From positions 1 to 46,786 of the forward strand of contig JAFDCJ010000457.1 in NCBI GenBank assembly GCA_019312835.1: a stretch of DNA of 46,786 nt, given 5' to 3'. The position numbers were made by a program, and so were the translations under genes. This document shows, one piece after another, positions 8,564 to 17,560 of the stretch (position 1 is its first letter; each line of letters begins with the position of its first letter). Source of the stretch: Deltaproteobacteria bacterium (GTDB lineage: Bacteria; Desulfobacterota; Desulfobacteria; Desulfobacterales; JAFDCJ01). Under the pieces are notes generated by a model. The model made no database searches. It was not told the DNA's origin and saw only the letters and a program-made list of their open reading frames with translations.

Positions 8564-9051
8564 AATTGATCCTTTGGCGGTTTCAAGGTCACCTGGCCCT
8601 GGGATTCGAACGGCAGGGTGGCCGGCATCATGTTGCTGCCGGCGGACACCCTGATTTTGCCGTTTAATCGATATGTAAGCTCTTCCGACGTCTTTAAACC
8701 GTAGACGCTTTTAAACATCTTTAAAACCGAGGAATAAGCGGTGAACGTCACCAGTTCGGATCCGTAGGCGGGGATCTCAACAGGCGTGTTGGAAACGCCG
8801 GTGGCAAACGGCTGCCCGTTGACTTCAAGCTCAGCCCCGATGCCCTTGACGTTTAACGCCACATCATTGGCATTGAACACCCGCATCTTGATTTCAAAGG
8901 CCGTTTCGAGACCGGTTACTTCCTTTATCTGGATATTGGCCAGTGAAACCCGGGGGGGATCCAGCCGCGCGCCCACACCGGTGCAACCGGCGATTGCCAG
9001 GGAGGCCATAAATGCCGCCATAAATGTTGCCTTCAGGATCGATTGATTCAT
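8560..9051 (-). CDS. LEA14-like (LEA_2/WHy) lipoprotein
   Basis: This is a 163-residue lipoprotein with the lipobox LAIAGC (Cys23) and one LEA type 2 domain. The pattern includes 'RVSLANIQIKEVTGLETAFEIKMRVFNANDVALNVKGI' and 'ELEVNGQPFATGVS', typical of the beta-sandwich LEA_2/WHy fold seen in desiccation-protection and envelope proteins. The open frame extends to 9135, but the ATG at 9051 has an AAAGGGG ribosome-binding site and starts the signal peptide. It is 13 bases after the AsmA-like gene and overlaps the ammonia-lyase gene, so all three form one operon. A role at the envelope with the AsmA protein is inference. Confidence 0.82.
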   Translation of the reverse strand: MNQSILKATFMAAFMASLAIAGCTGVGARLDPPRVSLANIQIKEVTGLETAFEIKMRVFNANDVALNVKGIGAELEVNGQPFATGVSNTPVEIPAYGSELVTFTAYSSVLKMFKSVYGLKTSEELTYRLNGKIRVSAGSNMMPATLPFESQGQVTLKPPKDQL

Positions 9052-9064
9052 CCGTATCGCCCCT

Positions 9065-11029
9065 TTAGTTGCCCAAAATGCCCTTGAGGACATTCCCGGC
9101 TTTCTTTTCAATCGACTGGCCCTCTTTGGATTCAAGGATTTGTTTTTGAATCTCCTGTTTGGCGGCCGCGCTCACATCCGGGCGGAATTTGGGTGAAGAA
9201 AAAGTTCCGGATACCACCACCGGCACCATGAGACCGCCCCGTTGCGCCTCGTCGCCCTGGCCTTTAAGGGTGGCAACGGCTTTGGGTTCCACCCGAAAAT
9301 CAAGGGTTTCCTTAACCAGGTCAGCCGTGCCGGCGGCGATCACCCGGATAAAAGGAGATTTCAGGTTGCTTTGGGGCGTGTTGACCGCGCCGTTTGTGAT
9401 CGTGTAAGGAATGTCCAGTTCGGTGAAATCGGTTTTTGGCCGCTCACCGGCCTTTTCAGTCAGGCCGAACGCCGTTGCAACATTGCGGACCATGGCAGCC
9501 AGATCAATTCCGATGATGGCGCCATCATTGAATTTTAAATAACCTTTACCGTTTAAGGTTTTCTTGATCAGCTCGGGCTCGTCGCCGCGCATCGACAGGT
9601 TGATGTCGGCGTTGGTGCTGCCCTGCAGGATATCTTTTGCCAGCATATCCTTGAGCAGCGGTTCGGCCTGGACATTATTTATTTTCAGGTTCAGGCTGCT
9701 TGCGGGAATGTCCTGTGCCACGTTCCACACGGCTTTGCCATTGGCATTGCCCTGATACATGTTCAGTTTCATGGGATCAAGGTTGAAAACGCCGTTTTGG
9801 GCGTTGATTTTTAGGTAGACATCCTGAACATTGGCCTTGCTGACCGTCAGCTGCGCGATTTTTATCAGACCGTCCAGAACCAGACGGCGCAGCGGGGCGT
9901 AATCGGTCTTTGTCTTCTTGTCTTTGGCCGGTGTTTTTTCAGCAGGCGGAGAGTCGCTTTTTGGCGGCAGGTAGCGATCGAGGTCGATCTTGTCCAGGCT
10001 CAGGTCGAATTTCAGGTTGGGACGTGAAAATTGAGAGGCCGTTGCCGAAAAGTTTAATTGGGACTGATCCAGATTAAGCACGCCTTTGGAAATGGATGCA
10101 CGTTTGGCATCCGCGTTTATGTGGGCTTTTAAAGCCACGCTGCTCAGGGCTTTGGGGTCGGTGGTTTTGACTGGAAAGGTTTGCCCCAGGGCAGCCACCA
10201 ATTCACGCGGTGAAAATTCTTCCACCGTAATGTCGAGGTCCACCCCGGGTGTGGTGGCCGGGTTTTCAAGATTTCCTTTCAATTTCATGGCAAGCTGTTT
10301 GAGGGCGTTCAGCGACAAATCCAACGGTACGACCCCCTTTTCTAAGCCGCTTCCGACCGGGCCGACGGTCCCCTCAATCGCCAGCGGCTTATTGTCAAGC
10401 TCGCCGGTAAATTTGACCTGCACCGGTTTTTCCAGGGAAACATCTTTTAGTACCAGGTTTAAATTTTTTATTTCTTTACGGGTATCGGTGGTGTGATCGA
10501 TCCACAAAGCCGATCCGTTGCTGATGGAGAAATTGCCCACCGTCAACGCATTGATGGGCAGCCCTCCCGCACCCCCGGGGGGCGCATCCGTGGTGCCGGG
10601 TTTTGGGGCACCGGTTTGCTTTTGCTGCTGCTTGGGCTGCTCCCAGTTGCCGCGACCCGTTTTATTTTTTACCAGCACGATCCGGGGCTCATCCACCACG
10701 AAGCGTTTGATCTCGATCTCCTTGCTGATGAGCGGCAGCAGTTTGACCCTGACCTCAAAGGATTTGACGTTGACGAATTCTTTTTCCGAGAATCCGTCCG
10801 TGTTCCCCAGCCTCAGGTCGGAAAAAGATATGCCGGCCCATGGGAAAAGAGAAAGCTTTAGATCGTCGCCCACTGTAAATGGGCGGCCGGTTGCCTCTAC
10901 CACTTTGCTTTCAATAACGGGTTTGTATTTTTGAACATCGATAAACATCGGAATTATCAGCATGGCGGCGATGATGACCACGGCCAGGCCTCCGACTACG
11001 ATAGCAACCCATTTAAGTGTGCTTTTCAT
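9065..11029 (-). CDS. AsmA-family envelope protein
   Basis: This 654-residue protein has an N-terminal membrane anchor (residues ~7-29, 'WVAIVVGGLAVVIIAAMLIIPMF') followed by an AsmA domain. Marks are 'YKPVIESKVVEATGRPFTVGDDLKLSLFPWAGISFSDLRLGN' near the N terminus and the C-terminal AsmA signature around 'NGKGYLKFNDGAIIGIDLAAM' and 'DFTELDIPYTITNGAVNT'. A low-complexity linker rich in Q, P and G lies near residues 125-155. AsmA-like proteins span the periplasm and are implicated in phospholipid transport to the outer membrane. The ribosome-binding site AAAGGAG precedes ATG 11029. It is the first gene of the asmA-LEA-dpaL operon. Confidence 0.9.
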   Translation of the reverse strand: MKSTLKWVAIVVGGLAVVIIAAMLIIPMFIDVQKYKPVIESKVVEATGRPFTVGDDLKLSLFPWAGISFSDLRLGNTDGFSEKEFVNVKSFEVRVKLLPLISKEIEIKRFVVDEPRIVLVKNKTGRGNWEQPKQQQKQTGAPKPGTTDAPPGGAGGLPINALTVGNFSISNGSALWIDHTTDTRKEIKNLNLVLKDVSLEKPVQVKFTGELDNKPLAIEGTVGPVGSGLEKGVVPLDLSLNALKQLAMKLKGNLENPATTPGVDLDITVEEFSPRELVAALGQTFPVKTTDPKALSSVALKAHINADAKRASISKGVLNLDQSQLNFSATASQFSRPNLKFDLSLDKIDLDRYLPPKSDSPPAEKTPAKDKKTKTDYAPLRRLVLDGLIKIAQLTVSKANVQDVYLKINAQNGVFNLDPMKLNMYQGNANGKAVWNVAQDIPASSLNLKINNVQAEPLLKDMLAKDILQGSTNADINLSMRGDEPELIKKTLNGKGYLKFNDGAIIGIDLAAMVRNVATAFGLTEKAGERPKTDFTELDIPYTITNGAVNTPQSNLKSPFIRVIAAGTADLVKETLDFRVEPKAVATLKGQGDEAQRGGLMVPVVVSGTFSSPKFRPDVSAAAKQEIQKQILESKEGQSIEKKAGNVLKGILGN

Positions 11030-11284
11030 GGCTTTCTCCTTTATAAAGTACTTCCCTCGTGCTTGTTTTGGGTCTGTTTAGGGGCAAAATAGTATGGGTT
11101 AAATTAGGTCTGGTATTCACCGGTGTCAAGCCAAATAAGGTAGAGGACAAAGCTCATAAGCCAGATGACCCTTCCCGCCTGACGGGCTTCGCGGGACAGG
11201 CAGAGAACAGAGGTGGTGCAATTCAGGTTTTCAAACTCCAATCAACGTAATCAACCCATTCAACCCACGCAACGAAGCGTATTC

Positions 11285-11300
11285 GCGGCTGGTAAGCCGC
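11285..11300. repeat. Short hairpin upstream of asmA-like operon
   Basis: A GCGGCT-GGTA-AGCCGC hairpin lies 28 bases after the stop of the TesA-like gene. It could act as a weak terminator for the ybbAP-tesA group, but there is no following T-run on the minus strand. Confidence 0.35.
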
Positions 11301-11327
11301 TTCCACAAAGGCATTCATTGGGGCAAT

Positions 11328-12008
11328 CTATTTTTGACGATGGATTTTGATGGCTTCTATGACGTAGGGGGTGATGTTGTCGACAATGACCTGGTAGCCT
11401 TCGGCGGTGGGGTGAATGCCGTCGGCCTGATTCAGCTTCTGATTGGCGGCGACACCTTCTAAGAAAAACGGTGTGAGGATGGCGGCTTCCGCGCGGGCAG
11501 CCTCGGGATAGATATTGGCAAAAGCGGTGGTATAGTCCGGTCCCAAATTTTGAACCATTTGCATCGCTCCCAGAACAACCGTCACGTTCTGACCCTTGAG
11601 TTCCCGGATGACTTTTTCGATGTTGGCCCTGATTAGATCCGGGGAGATGCCCCGGAACCCGTCATTGGCGCCAATCACCAGGATGACGATATCCGGATTT
11701 AACGTTAATACCCATTTGATTCTTTCCAGGGTTCCGCTGGAAGTTTCACCGCTGATGCCGGCATTGATGACCCGATAGGAATAGCCGAGGCCGTGCAATT
11801 TTTTCTCGAGCACGGCCGGGTAAGCCAATTCTTCATCCACACCCAGCCCCTCGGTCAGGCTGTCACCCACGGCCACTATGGTCCCCTCAAATGATTTTTG
11901 AGGCTCAACCTGGGGCTCAGCAGAAGTCGTCGCTTCCTCGCCGCATCCCTGAGCCATCAGGAAGATCAAGAGCGTAATTGAAAGAAATTTTTTAATCGTT
12001 TTCACCAT
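11328..12008 (-). CDS. tesA: SGNH-hydrolase lipoprotein, TesA-like arylesterase/lysophospholipase
   Basis: This is an SGNH/GDSL hydrolase of about 226 residues. Block I is 'VAVGDSLTEGLG' with nucleophile Ser50, block II is 'INAGISGETSSG', block III is 'LVIGANDGFRG' and block V is 'DGIHPTAEGY', giving the Asp-His pair. It is close to E. coli TesA (thioesterase I/protease I/lysophospholipase L1), but the signal peptide ends in LMAQGC (Cys22), so it is predicted to be lipid-anchored. An in-frame TTG at 12023 is an alternative start. Its location directly after the ybbA/ybbP-like transporter genes matches the E. coli tesA-ybbAP neighbourhood. Confidence 0.87.
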   Translation of the reverse strand: MVKTIKKFLSITLLIFLMAQGCGEEATTSAEPQVEPQKSFEGTIVAVGDSLTEGLGVDEELAYPAVLEKKLHGLGYSYRVINAGISGETSSGTLERIKWVLTLNPDIVILVIGANDGFRGISPDLIRANIEKVIRELKGQNVTVVLGAMQMVQNLGPDYTTAFANIYPEAARAEAAILTPFFLEGVAANQKLNQADGIHPTAEGYQVIVDNITPYVIEAIKIHRQK

Positions 12009-12088
12009 AATCGGTTTACTCAAAAGATTAGTTTCTTATCTACTTCAATCCGCAATCCCCCATCCGAAATCCGCAATTCAAAATCCAA

Positions 12089-14596
12089 TCACTCTTGCGT
12101 TTGCTCTCTTAAAAACACCACCGGCTTTTTGCGCAGAATTGAAATTGAGGGCAGCAACCCCACCGTTATCACCAGCACGACCGTTACGACAATCAACAGG
12201 AGGCTTTCTAACAGAAAAAATTTATAGGCGATATTCATCACCTGCACGCATATGAGCCAGCTGCCGATCTGGGAGATCAACAATGCCAGGGCAGCACTCA
12301 CCAGACCCAGCACCAGATTTTCGAGCGTAAACACTTTTACCACGAAATTACTCCTGGCGCCCAGAATTTTGTAGTACACCGCCTCCTGAATTCTGGCATA
12401 ACGCGTGGCCAGGATCGAACTGAGAATTATTAAAATACCGGCAACGATGCTGAAGCCTGCGAAGAACCGGATGATAACCGAAAGCTTTTTGACAATATCG
12501 GTGAAAATTGTCAGCAGCTCGGTCGTATCAATCACACTGATATTCGGAAATTTTTCAACGATGCTGGTTTGCAGGCTTGAAATTTGTGATTTGGCCACCC
12601 TGACACCCGTGAAGATGGTCTGAGGTGCATCCCGCAGCGTATTTTCGGGAAATACGAAATAGAAAAACGGACGCAGCGATTCCTTTGTTCGGGTGCGGAT
12701 ACTCGAAATCCGCGCTTGCAGGGGCACGCCCTGGATTTTAAAGGTGATGCGGTCGCCGATTTTCATCTGCTTTATGTCGGCCACCGTGTCCATAACCGAA
12801 ACCTGGAGATCCCCCCAGTCTTCGCGATGCAACGTACCACCCTCTATAATTTTTTCATCTTCCAGCAGATAGCTGCGGTAGGTAAGGTTAAAGGTGCGCG
12901 CCAGATTGTCGCCCCGTCGCCGTCGTTGCTGTTTGCGGTTTATTTTCTCACCGTTCAGGGACATGATCTTGGCCCTGATGATAGGATAATATTTTGCGGG
13001 CATACCCAGGGTATTTGAAAATTCCGAAAGCTGTGACGGTTGAATGTCGAGAAAAAAGACGTTCGGGGTGTCCTCGGGATATGACTGGATAAAATTTGCA
13101 TCCAGGTTCTGCTCGATCAAGTAAATAGCGAATATCACCGCCAGCGACGCTGTCAGGGTAATGATAATCGGACGGGTGGCGTTTTTGGGTCGAAACAGAC
13201 CTTTGACAGCCTGGCGCAACAACAACGCATGCACCCGGGTGCGTTTGAGCACAAACAAAACAGCCCCTGCCAGAATCGCAGTGATAATAATCAGCAAAAC
13301 AAGTCCACCCACAAAATACAGGGCCGCTTTGAGTTCATTTACCTGCCAGAATACCAGCAACAGGAAAAAGATTACTATGGTTAGGGCACTCAAGTAAACG
13401 GGCCACCCTGATTTTGTTCGAATCCTCTCTTTGCGAAAAATGATGACCGGCTTGATGTCTTTTAATCGATGAAGCGGTATGAAAGAGAACAGACCGACGA
13501 CCAGAACCCCCAGACAAATCCCTTCCAACACAGCTTTCCAGGAGATTTGCAGGGTCACATTTTCCGGGATAAAGCCTTTGAAAAGAACATCCAGCGCATT
13601 TTGGAGAATAAGACCGGACAAAAGGCCCAGAATCGTGCCGGCCAGGCCCAGGATGGAAAGGATAAAAATGTAATGACGGGTTACAAAATTGCTTCGGGCT
13701 CCCACCGTTTTCATGATGGCGATGGTGCCTTCCTTTTCCTTTAAAAAGGCCGTCAAAGCGCTCTGGATACCGATACCGGCCAGCAAGAGCGTGAAAATAC
13801 AGATAAGACTCAGGTCGAAAAAGAGATTGTCAAAAAAGCGCTTAATTCTGGATCGAGCCGTTCGATAGGTATCAACACTCTCCAGATCTGTATCGGCAAC
13901 CATCCTTATGCGGTCGGCAATCGCTCGGAGTTTGGTTTCGTCCAGGACTTTGATCAGGTAAAGGTGCCGAACCCGGCTGCCTTTTTTGACCAGGTCCAGC
14001 CGGTCGATGTCATCGGCGGCGATAAATATGCGGGGGCCCAACATAAAGAAATTAACCGGCTGGTCCGGCTCCTGCAAAACAACATCGCCAATTGTCAACG
14101 TCGTACTGCCGATGTGCAGCGGGTCTCCCACTCTCAGGTCCAGTCGATCAAGCAGGTGCTGGGCCACGACAATGCGACCCGGGGCAAGAGCATCGTCCAA
14201 TTTGCGGCCGGACTTCAGCACCACCGCGCCGTAGAAGGGATATCCCGGCTCTACAATTTTCAATTTGGCCAGCAACGAATCCCTGCTTTTCTGACTGCGG
14301 ACCACCGAATAGAATTCCCAGACGCGGTTGCTGATAATTTGATCCTGATCCTCAAGCTGCCGAACCGCATTGACAGTTGCCGGGGATATTTCCTGATAGG
14401 ATCGAACAATAATGTCGGCCGCATGCAGGGTCTTGGCATCATTGAGCAGAGACGTATTCACGCTGTCAGAGAATCCGTTCAGGGAGATCAGGGTGACGAT
14501 GGAAAGCGCCACACAAAGCACAAACACAACTGCCTGCCGTCGGGAGCGAGCTATTTGGCGGATAATAAAGCGGAGGTTTAAGATGCTTCTGCTCAT
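12089..14596 (-). CDS. ybbP: FtsX/MacB-type ABC transporter permease, YbbP-like
   Basis: This 835-residue integral membrane protein has the YbbP-type duplicated FtsX architecture. There is an N-terminal helix (~20-40) with a periplasmic domain, three helices around 265-375 ('LFFDLSLICIFTLLLAGIGIQSAL'), two helices near 395-450, a second periplasmic domain, and three C-terminal helices with a repeated FtsX motif ('KILGARSNFVVKVFTLENLVLGLVSA'). The parallel motif 'IMKTVGARSNFVTRHY' in the first half supports internal duplication. It pairs with the ATPase encoded 182 bases upstream and with the downstream TesA-like hydrolase, as in E. coli. Such systems act as mechanotransmission or lipid-extraction machines, not classic exporters. 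Confidence 0.88.
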   Translation of the reverse strand: MSRSILNLRFIIRQIARSRRQAVVFVLCVALSIVTLISLNGFSDSVNTSLLNDAKTLHAADIIVRSYQEISPATVNAVRQLEDQDQIISNRVWEFYSVVRSQKSRDSLLAKLKIVEPGYPFYGAVVLKSGRKLDDALAPGRIVVAQHLLDRLDLRVGDPLHIGSTTLTIGDVVLQEPDQPVNFFMLGPRIFIAADDIDRLDLVKKGSRVRHLYLIKVLDETKLRAIADRIRMVADTDLESVDTYRTARSRIKRFFDNLFFDLSLICIFTLLLAGIGIQSALTAFLKEKEGTIAIMKTVGARSNFVTRHYIFILSILGLAGTILGLLSGLILQNALDVLFKGFIPENVTLQISWKAVLEGICLGVLVVGLFSFIPLHRLKDIKPVIIFRKERIRTKSGWPVYLSALTIVIFFLLLVFWQVNELKAALYFVGGLVLLIIITAILAGAVLFVLKRTRVHALLLRQAVKGLFRPKNATRPIIITLTASLAVIFAIYLIEQNLDANFIQSYPEDTPNVFFLDIQPSQLSEFSNTLGMPAKYYPIIRAKIMSLNGEKINRKQQRRRRGDNLARTFNLTYRSYLLEDEKIIEGGTLHREDWGDLQVSVMDTVADIKQMKIGDRITFKIQGVPLQARISSIRTRTKESLRPFFYFVFPENTLRDAPQTIFTGVRVAKSQISSLQTSIVEKFPNISVIDTTELLTIFTDIVKKLSVIIRFFAGFSIVAGILIILSSILATRYARIQEAVYYKILGARSNFVVKVFTLENLVLGLVSAALALLISQIGSWLICVQVMNIAYKFFLLESLLLIVVTVVLVITVGLLPSISILRKKPVVFLREQTQE

Positions 14597-14778
14597 GTCA
14601 ATGTTTTATGTAACGTTATGATAATGTTGCGAGTTGCGTGTTGCGGGTTGCGCAGTTTGAACTGCAGAAATTCCGAAGCTCCCTATTACCCACCCCGCAC
14701 CCCGCAACGGGCGAATTTAGATGTAAAGCCGGTGCGTGTCGCAAAAATATAGATTCCTCCGGCTAAGTGAAATCCGAC
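14597..14778. repeat. GTTGCGGGTTGCG repeat between ybbA- and ybbP-like genes
   Basis: This spacer contains 'GAGTTGCGTGTTGCGGGTTGCGC' material (near 14629-14651) facing 'CCCCGCACCCCGCAACG' (near 14693-14709), an imperfect inverted repeat. The same units recur at 29545-29622 as a near-perfect long hairpin, so this is a dispersed repeat family inserted within an otherwise compact transporter operon. Confidence 0.5.
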
Positions 14779-15441
14779 TCATACGATCCGCCCGTCCTTG
14801 AGCACAATCATCCGGTCGGCGATTTTGGCGATCTCGGTGCTGTGGGTCACCAGAACCAGTGTGGTCTGGCGCTCTTTTTTAAACTCCAGCAGCAGTTCCA
14901 GCACGGCCTTTCCGTTTTCAGAATCCAGATTCCCGGTGGGTTCATCGGCAAAAATGATTTTGGGATTATTGATGACCGCCCGGCACATGGCCACGCGCTG
15001 CATTTCACCGCCTGAGAGCTGATGCGGGTAATTGGTGCTGCGTTTCTGCATCCCCACGCGTTTGAGCAAATCCGCAGCCATGTCATGGGCCCGCGGATCT
15101 CCCTTAATTTCGGCCGGGAACATGACGTTTTCCAGCGCGGTCAAAGACGGGACCAGATGAAAGGACTGGAAGACAAAGCCGATAATCTGATTGCGCACCG
15201 GCGCCAGATCATCCTCGCTGGTATCGGTGATATCCTTTTCTTGCAGCAGCACCCGACCCGCTGATGGTTTGTCCAGGCCCGACAGCAGACTCAGCAGCGT
15301 TGTCTTGCCGCTGCCGCTGCTGCCTTCGACGACCAAAAACTCCCCTGCGGCCACCGAGAGGGAAACATTGTCCAGTACGCGGATCTCTCTGTCGGCAATG
15401 GTATAGGTTTTCGTTATGTTGCGGGCCTCGACAACGGGCAT
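14779..15441 (-). CDS. ybbA: ABC transporter ATP-binding protein, YbbA/LolD-like
   Basis: This 220-residue ABC ATPase of the LolD/MacB class is complete. Walker A is GSSGSGKTT (residues ~40-48), the Q-loop is at 'FVFQSFHLVPSLTALENV', the signature is LSGGEMQR (~142-149), Walker B is 'IIFADEPTGNLD' (~162-173) and the H-loop is 'VTHSTE' with His200. An open frame extends upstream to 15606 but has no family similarity; ATG 15441 is preceded by a GGAG ribosome-binding site and starts at the usual place. It energises the YbbP-like permease encoded next. Confidence 0.92.
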   Translation of the reverse strand: MPVVEARNITKTYTIADREIRVLDNVSLSVAAGEFLVVEGSSGSGKTTLLSLLSGLDKPSAGRVLLQEKDITDTSEDDLAPVRNQIIGFVFQSFHLVPSLTALENVMFPAEIKGDPRAHDMAADLLKRVGMQKRSTNYPHQLSGGEMQRVAMCRAVINNPKIIFADEPTGNLDSENGKAVLELLLEFKKERQTTLVLVTHSTEIAKIADRMIVLKDGRIV

Positions 15442-15808
15442 GACCGTTTCTCCATAAAAAAGGCTGCGTGTTTCAGCCCCTGCCCGGCAGAAAATGTAAC
15501 GATAACTGACAAGCAAGGAAGCTGGTGATCCATCTTCATGACGCCGCGTGGGCGATCCTGATCCGTGAAACGCATACAAAGTAAGCATGCCGTTCAGGTG
15601 AGTCAACGACCAGCCGCAAAGCGGGTGGTTTGGTTTTTCCCGCCCTTATGGGCGGGGAAAGACACAAGCACCTCAGTGCTTTAACCGTTGCGGTTGTAAT
15701 CCGCCTCCGGCGGATTTGAAGACCACCAGTCAAGCTTCAGCCATGGGCCTGGATTTCAATTTACTTGAAGAAGGGAGGATTAATTTGAATGAAGGAGTTT
15801 TGTTGAGT
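15442..15808. other. Intergenic region with two hairpins
   Basis: No gene is supported between the S1-like gene and the YbbA-like gene. At 15635-15660 a CCCGCCC-TTAT-GGGCGGG stem is flanked by TTTT and GAAA, and a further AATCCGCC-T-CCGGCGGATT-like palindrome lies near 15696-15717. Both resemble dispersed palindromes; either could terminate S1 transcription. Confidence 0.45.
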
Positions 15809-17269
15809 TTATGGATCGCTCTTTTTTTTATTCATCGCCTGTTGCAATTTTTCGCCCAGGGCGCCTATGGAAGCCGCGGAGTCGTCTGAAAACGACTGCC
15901 AGTCTTTTTCCTCGGCCGTGTCGGTTGGTGTCAGGGTGATTTTTCTTTCACCGGGGTTGATGGCTTCAATCATTACCGCAAGGGTGTCGCCTTCCTTGAG
16001 TTTTTCAATTTCGGCCGGTTTGTCGGCCTTGTTGATATTTGATTTCGGAAGCAACCCGGTGATGCCGGGTTCAAGATTTATGAAATAGCCGAACTTTTCC
16101 TTTTTTTCCAGAAGGCCTTCAACGCTCCGGCCAATTTTATATTTTTCGGTGATACCGATCCACGGATCGCCCTCGGCATCCCTGATGCTCAACGATAAAC
16201 GCCGTTTGTCAAGATCTACTTCTTTGATCATGACCGACACGGTTTCGCCGGCGCTGACAACGTCCTCAGGCTTCAACACCCGTTTCGTATAACTCATTTC
16301 GCTGATGTGGACCAAACCTTCAATTCCGGGGGCGACTTCCACAAAGGCGCCAAAATTGGCGCAGCGGGTGACAGTGCCCTGGATTTTATCCCCCTCGTGA
16401 AACTTTTCGCCGGCGCTCAGCCAGGGATCTTCGGCCAGCTGCTTCATCGACAGGCTGATTTTCAGTAACCCCGGTTTTGGGTCCGGTTCAAGGCCGATCA
16501 CTTTCACCCGGACAATATCGTCAACAGTGACGATGGATTCGGATGTGGCCGCCTTGGACCAGCTCATCTCCGATATGTGCACCAACCCTTCCACTCCCGA
16601 TGACAGCTGCACAAAGGCGCCATAGGGCATTACCCTGGTGATGGTTCCGTCCAGGGTGGCGCCCACGGCTAAGGTTTTATAAAATTCCTTTCTGGCTTTT
16701 TCCTGTTCGCGCGCCAGAAGGGCCCGTCTGGAAAGGACGATATTTCTGCCGTTCTCTTCAAACGTGGAGATCAAAAAATCATGGGTTTCACCGACATAGT
16801 CGGAGGTATTTTCAACATAATGGATATCCAGCTGGCTGACGGGGCAAAACGCCTTGCGCTGCAGGACTTCCACCCGCACGCCGCCTTTGCAAATTTCGAT
16901 GATTTTGCCTTCGACCGGAGCGGCCTTGGCGTAGGCCTCCTTTAACATATGTAAACCGCCGATGCCCGACAGGGCCCGGGACAGCTTGATTTCTTCATCA
17001 GATAGGGCGACGATATAAAGCTCGAGCATGTCGCCTTCCTGGAGGGTCATTTCCCCGTTTTCATCGATTAATTCAGCTTTGTCCACCACCCCGTCAATTT
17101 TGGTGCCGGTGTCGACGAAAACCGCATCCTTGCCGATGGACACAATTTTTCCCCGGATTTTGTCTCCGACACCCATATCGGTTTCGGCGCCGGGGCTATA
17201 GGCCTCCAGCATGGCAGCAAAGCTTTGCTCTTTTTCTTCGCTGTATTCATCATCGCTATGATTGGACAT
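15809..17269 (-). CDS. Ribosomal protein S1-like RNA-binding protein, five S1 domains
   Basis: This 486-residue protein carries five S1 (OB-fold) RNA-binding domains, at roughly residues 30-100, 110-180, 195-270, 280-355 and 365-440. Domains 3 and 4 have the strongest S1 pattern ('GAFVQLSSGVEGLVHISEMSW' and 'GAFVEVAPGIEGLVHISEMSY'). Domain 1 has 'GKDAVFVDTGTKIDGVV'. Ribosomal S1 in E. coli has six domains and 557 residues, so this is either a shorter S1 or a paralogue acting in mRNA binding. ATG 17269 with an upstream GGGAG is preferred over the in-frame TTG at 17293. The N terminus is very acidic. Confidence 0.85.
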   Translation of the reverse strand: MSNHSDDEYSEEKEQSFAAMLEAYSPGAETDMGVGDKIRGKIVSIGKDAVFVDTGTKIDGVVDKAELIDENGEMTLQEGDMLELYIVALSDEEIKLSRALSGIGGLHMLKEAYAKAAPVEGKIIEICKGGVRVEVLQRKAFCPVSQLDIHYVENTSDYVGETHDFLISTFEENGRNIVLSRRALLAREQEKARKEFYKTLAVGATLDGTITRVMPYGAFVQLSSGVEGLVHISEMSWSKAATSESIVTVDDIVRVKVIGLEPDPKPGLLKISLSMKQLAEDPWLSAGEKFHEGDKIQGTVTRCANFGAFVEVAPGIEGLVHISEMSYTKRVLKPEDVVSAGETVSVMIKEVDLDKRRLSLSIRDAEGDPWIGITEKYKIGRSVEGLLEKKEKFGYFINLEPGITGLLPKSNINKADKPAEIEKLKEGDTLAVMIEAINPGERKITLTPTDTAEEKDWQSFSDDSAASIGALGEKLQQAMNKKKSDP

Positions 17270-17560
17270 GATCCCTGCTCCCTCGGTCTTCAATTTGAAG
17301 CGTTCTTAAACTCAGAACTATCAGGGGTCTTTATTATTTTCAAGCAATTTATTCAGTGCATGATATTTCAATATTATGGTGCAACCCTGTCATCTTTAGG
17401 GCAGTATTTGATTGACAAACATCCGATCTTATTATAAATTTCAAGATAATTCGAGTAGTTATCCGTTTTTTTTAATTAACACCAAAGCAATCCATGGCAA
17501 CCGCTCGGGGGGGGTGGCTTCCCGCCTGAGTTTTACAGGAGTTATCGACCAGGAGAGGGA

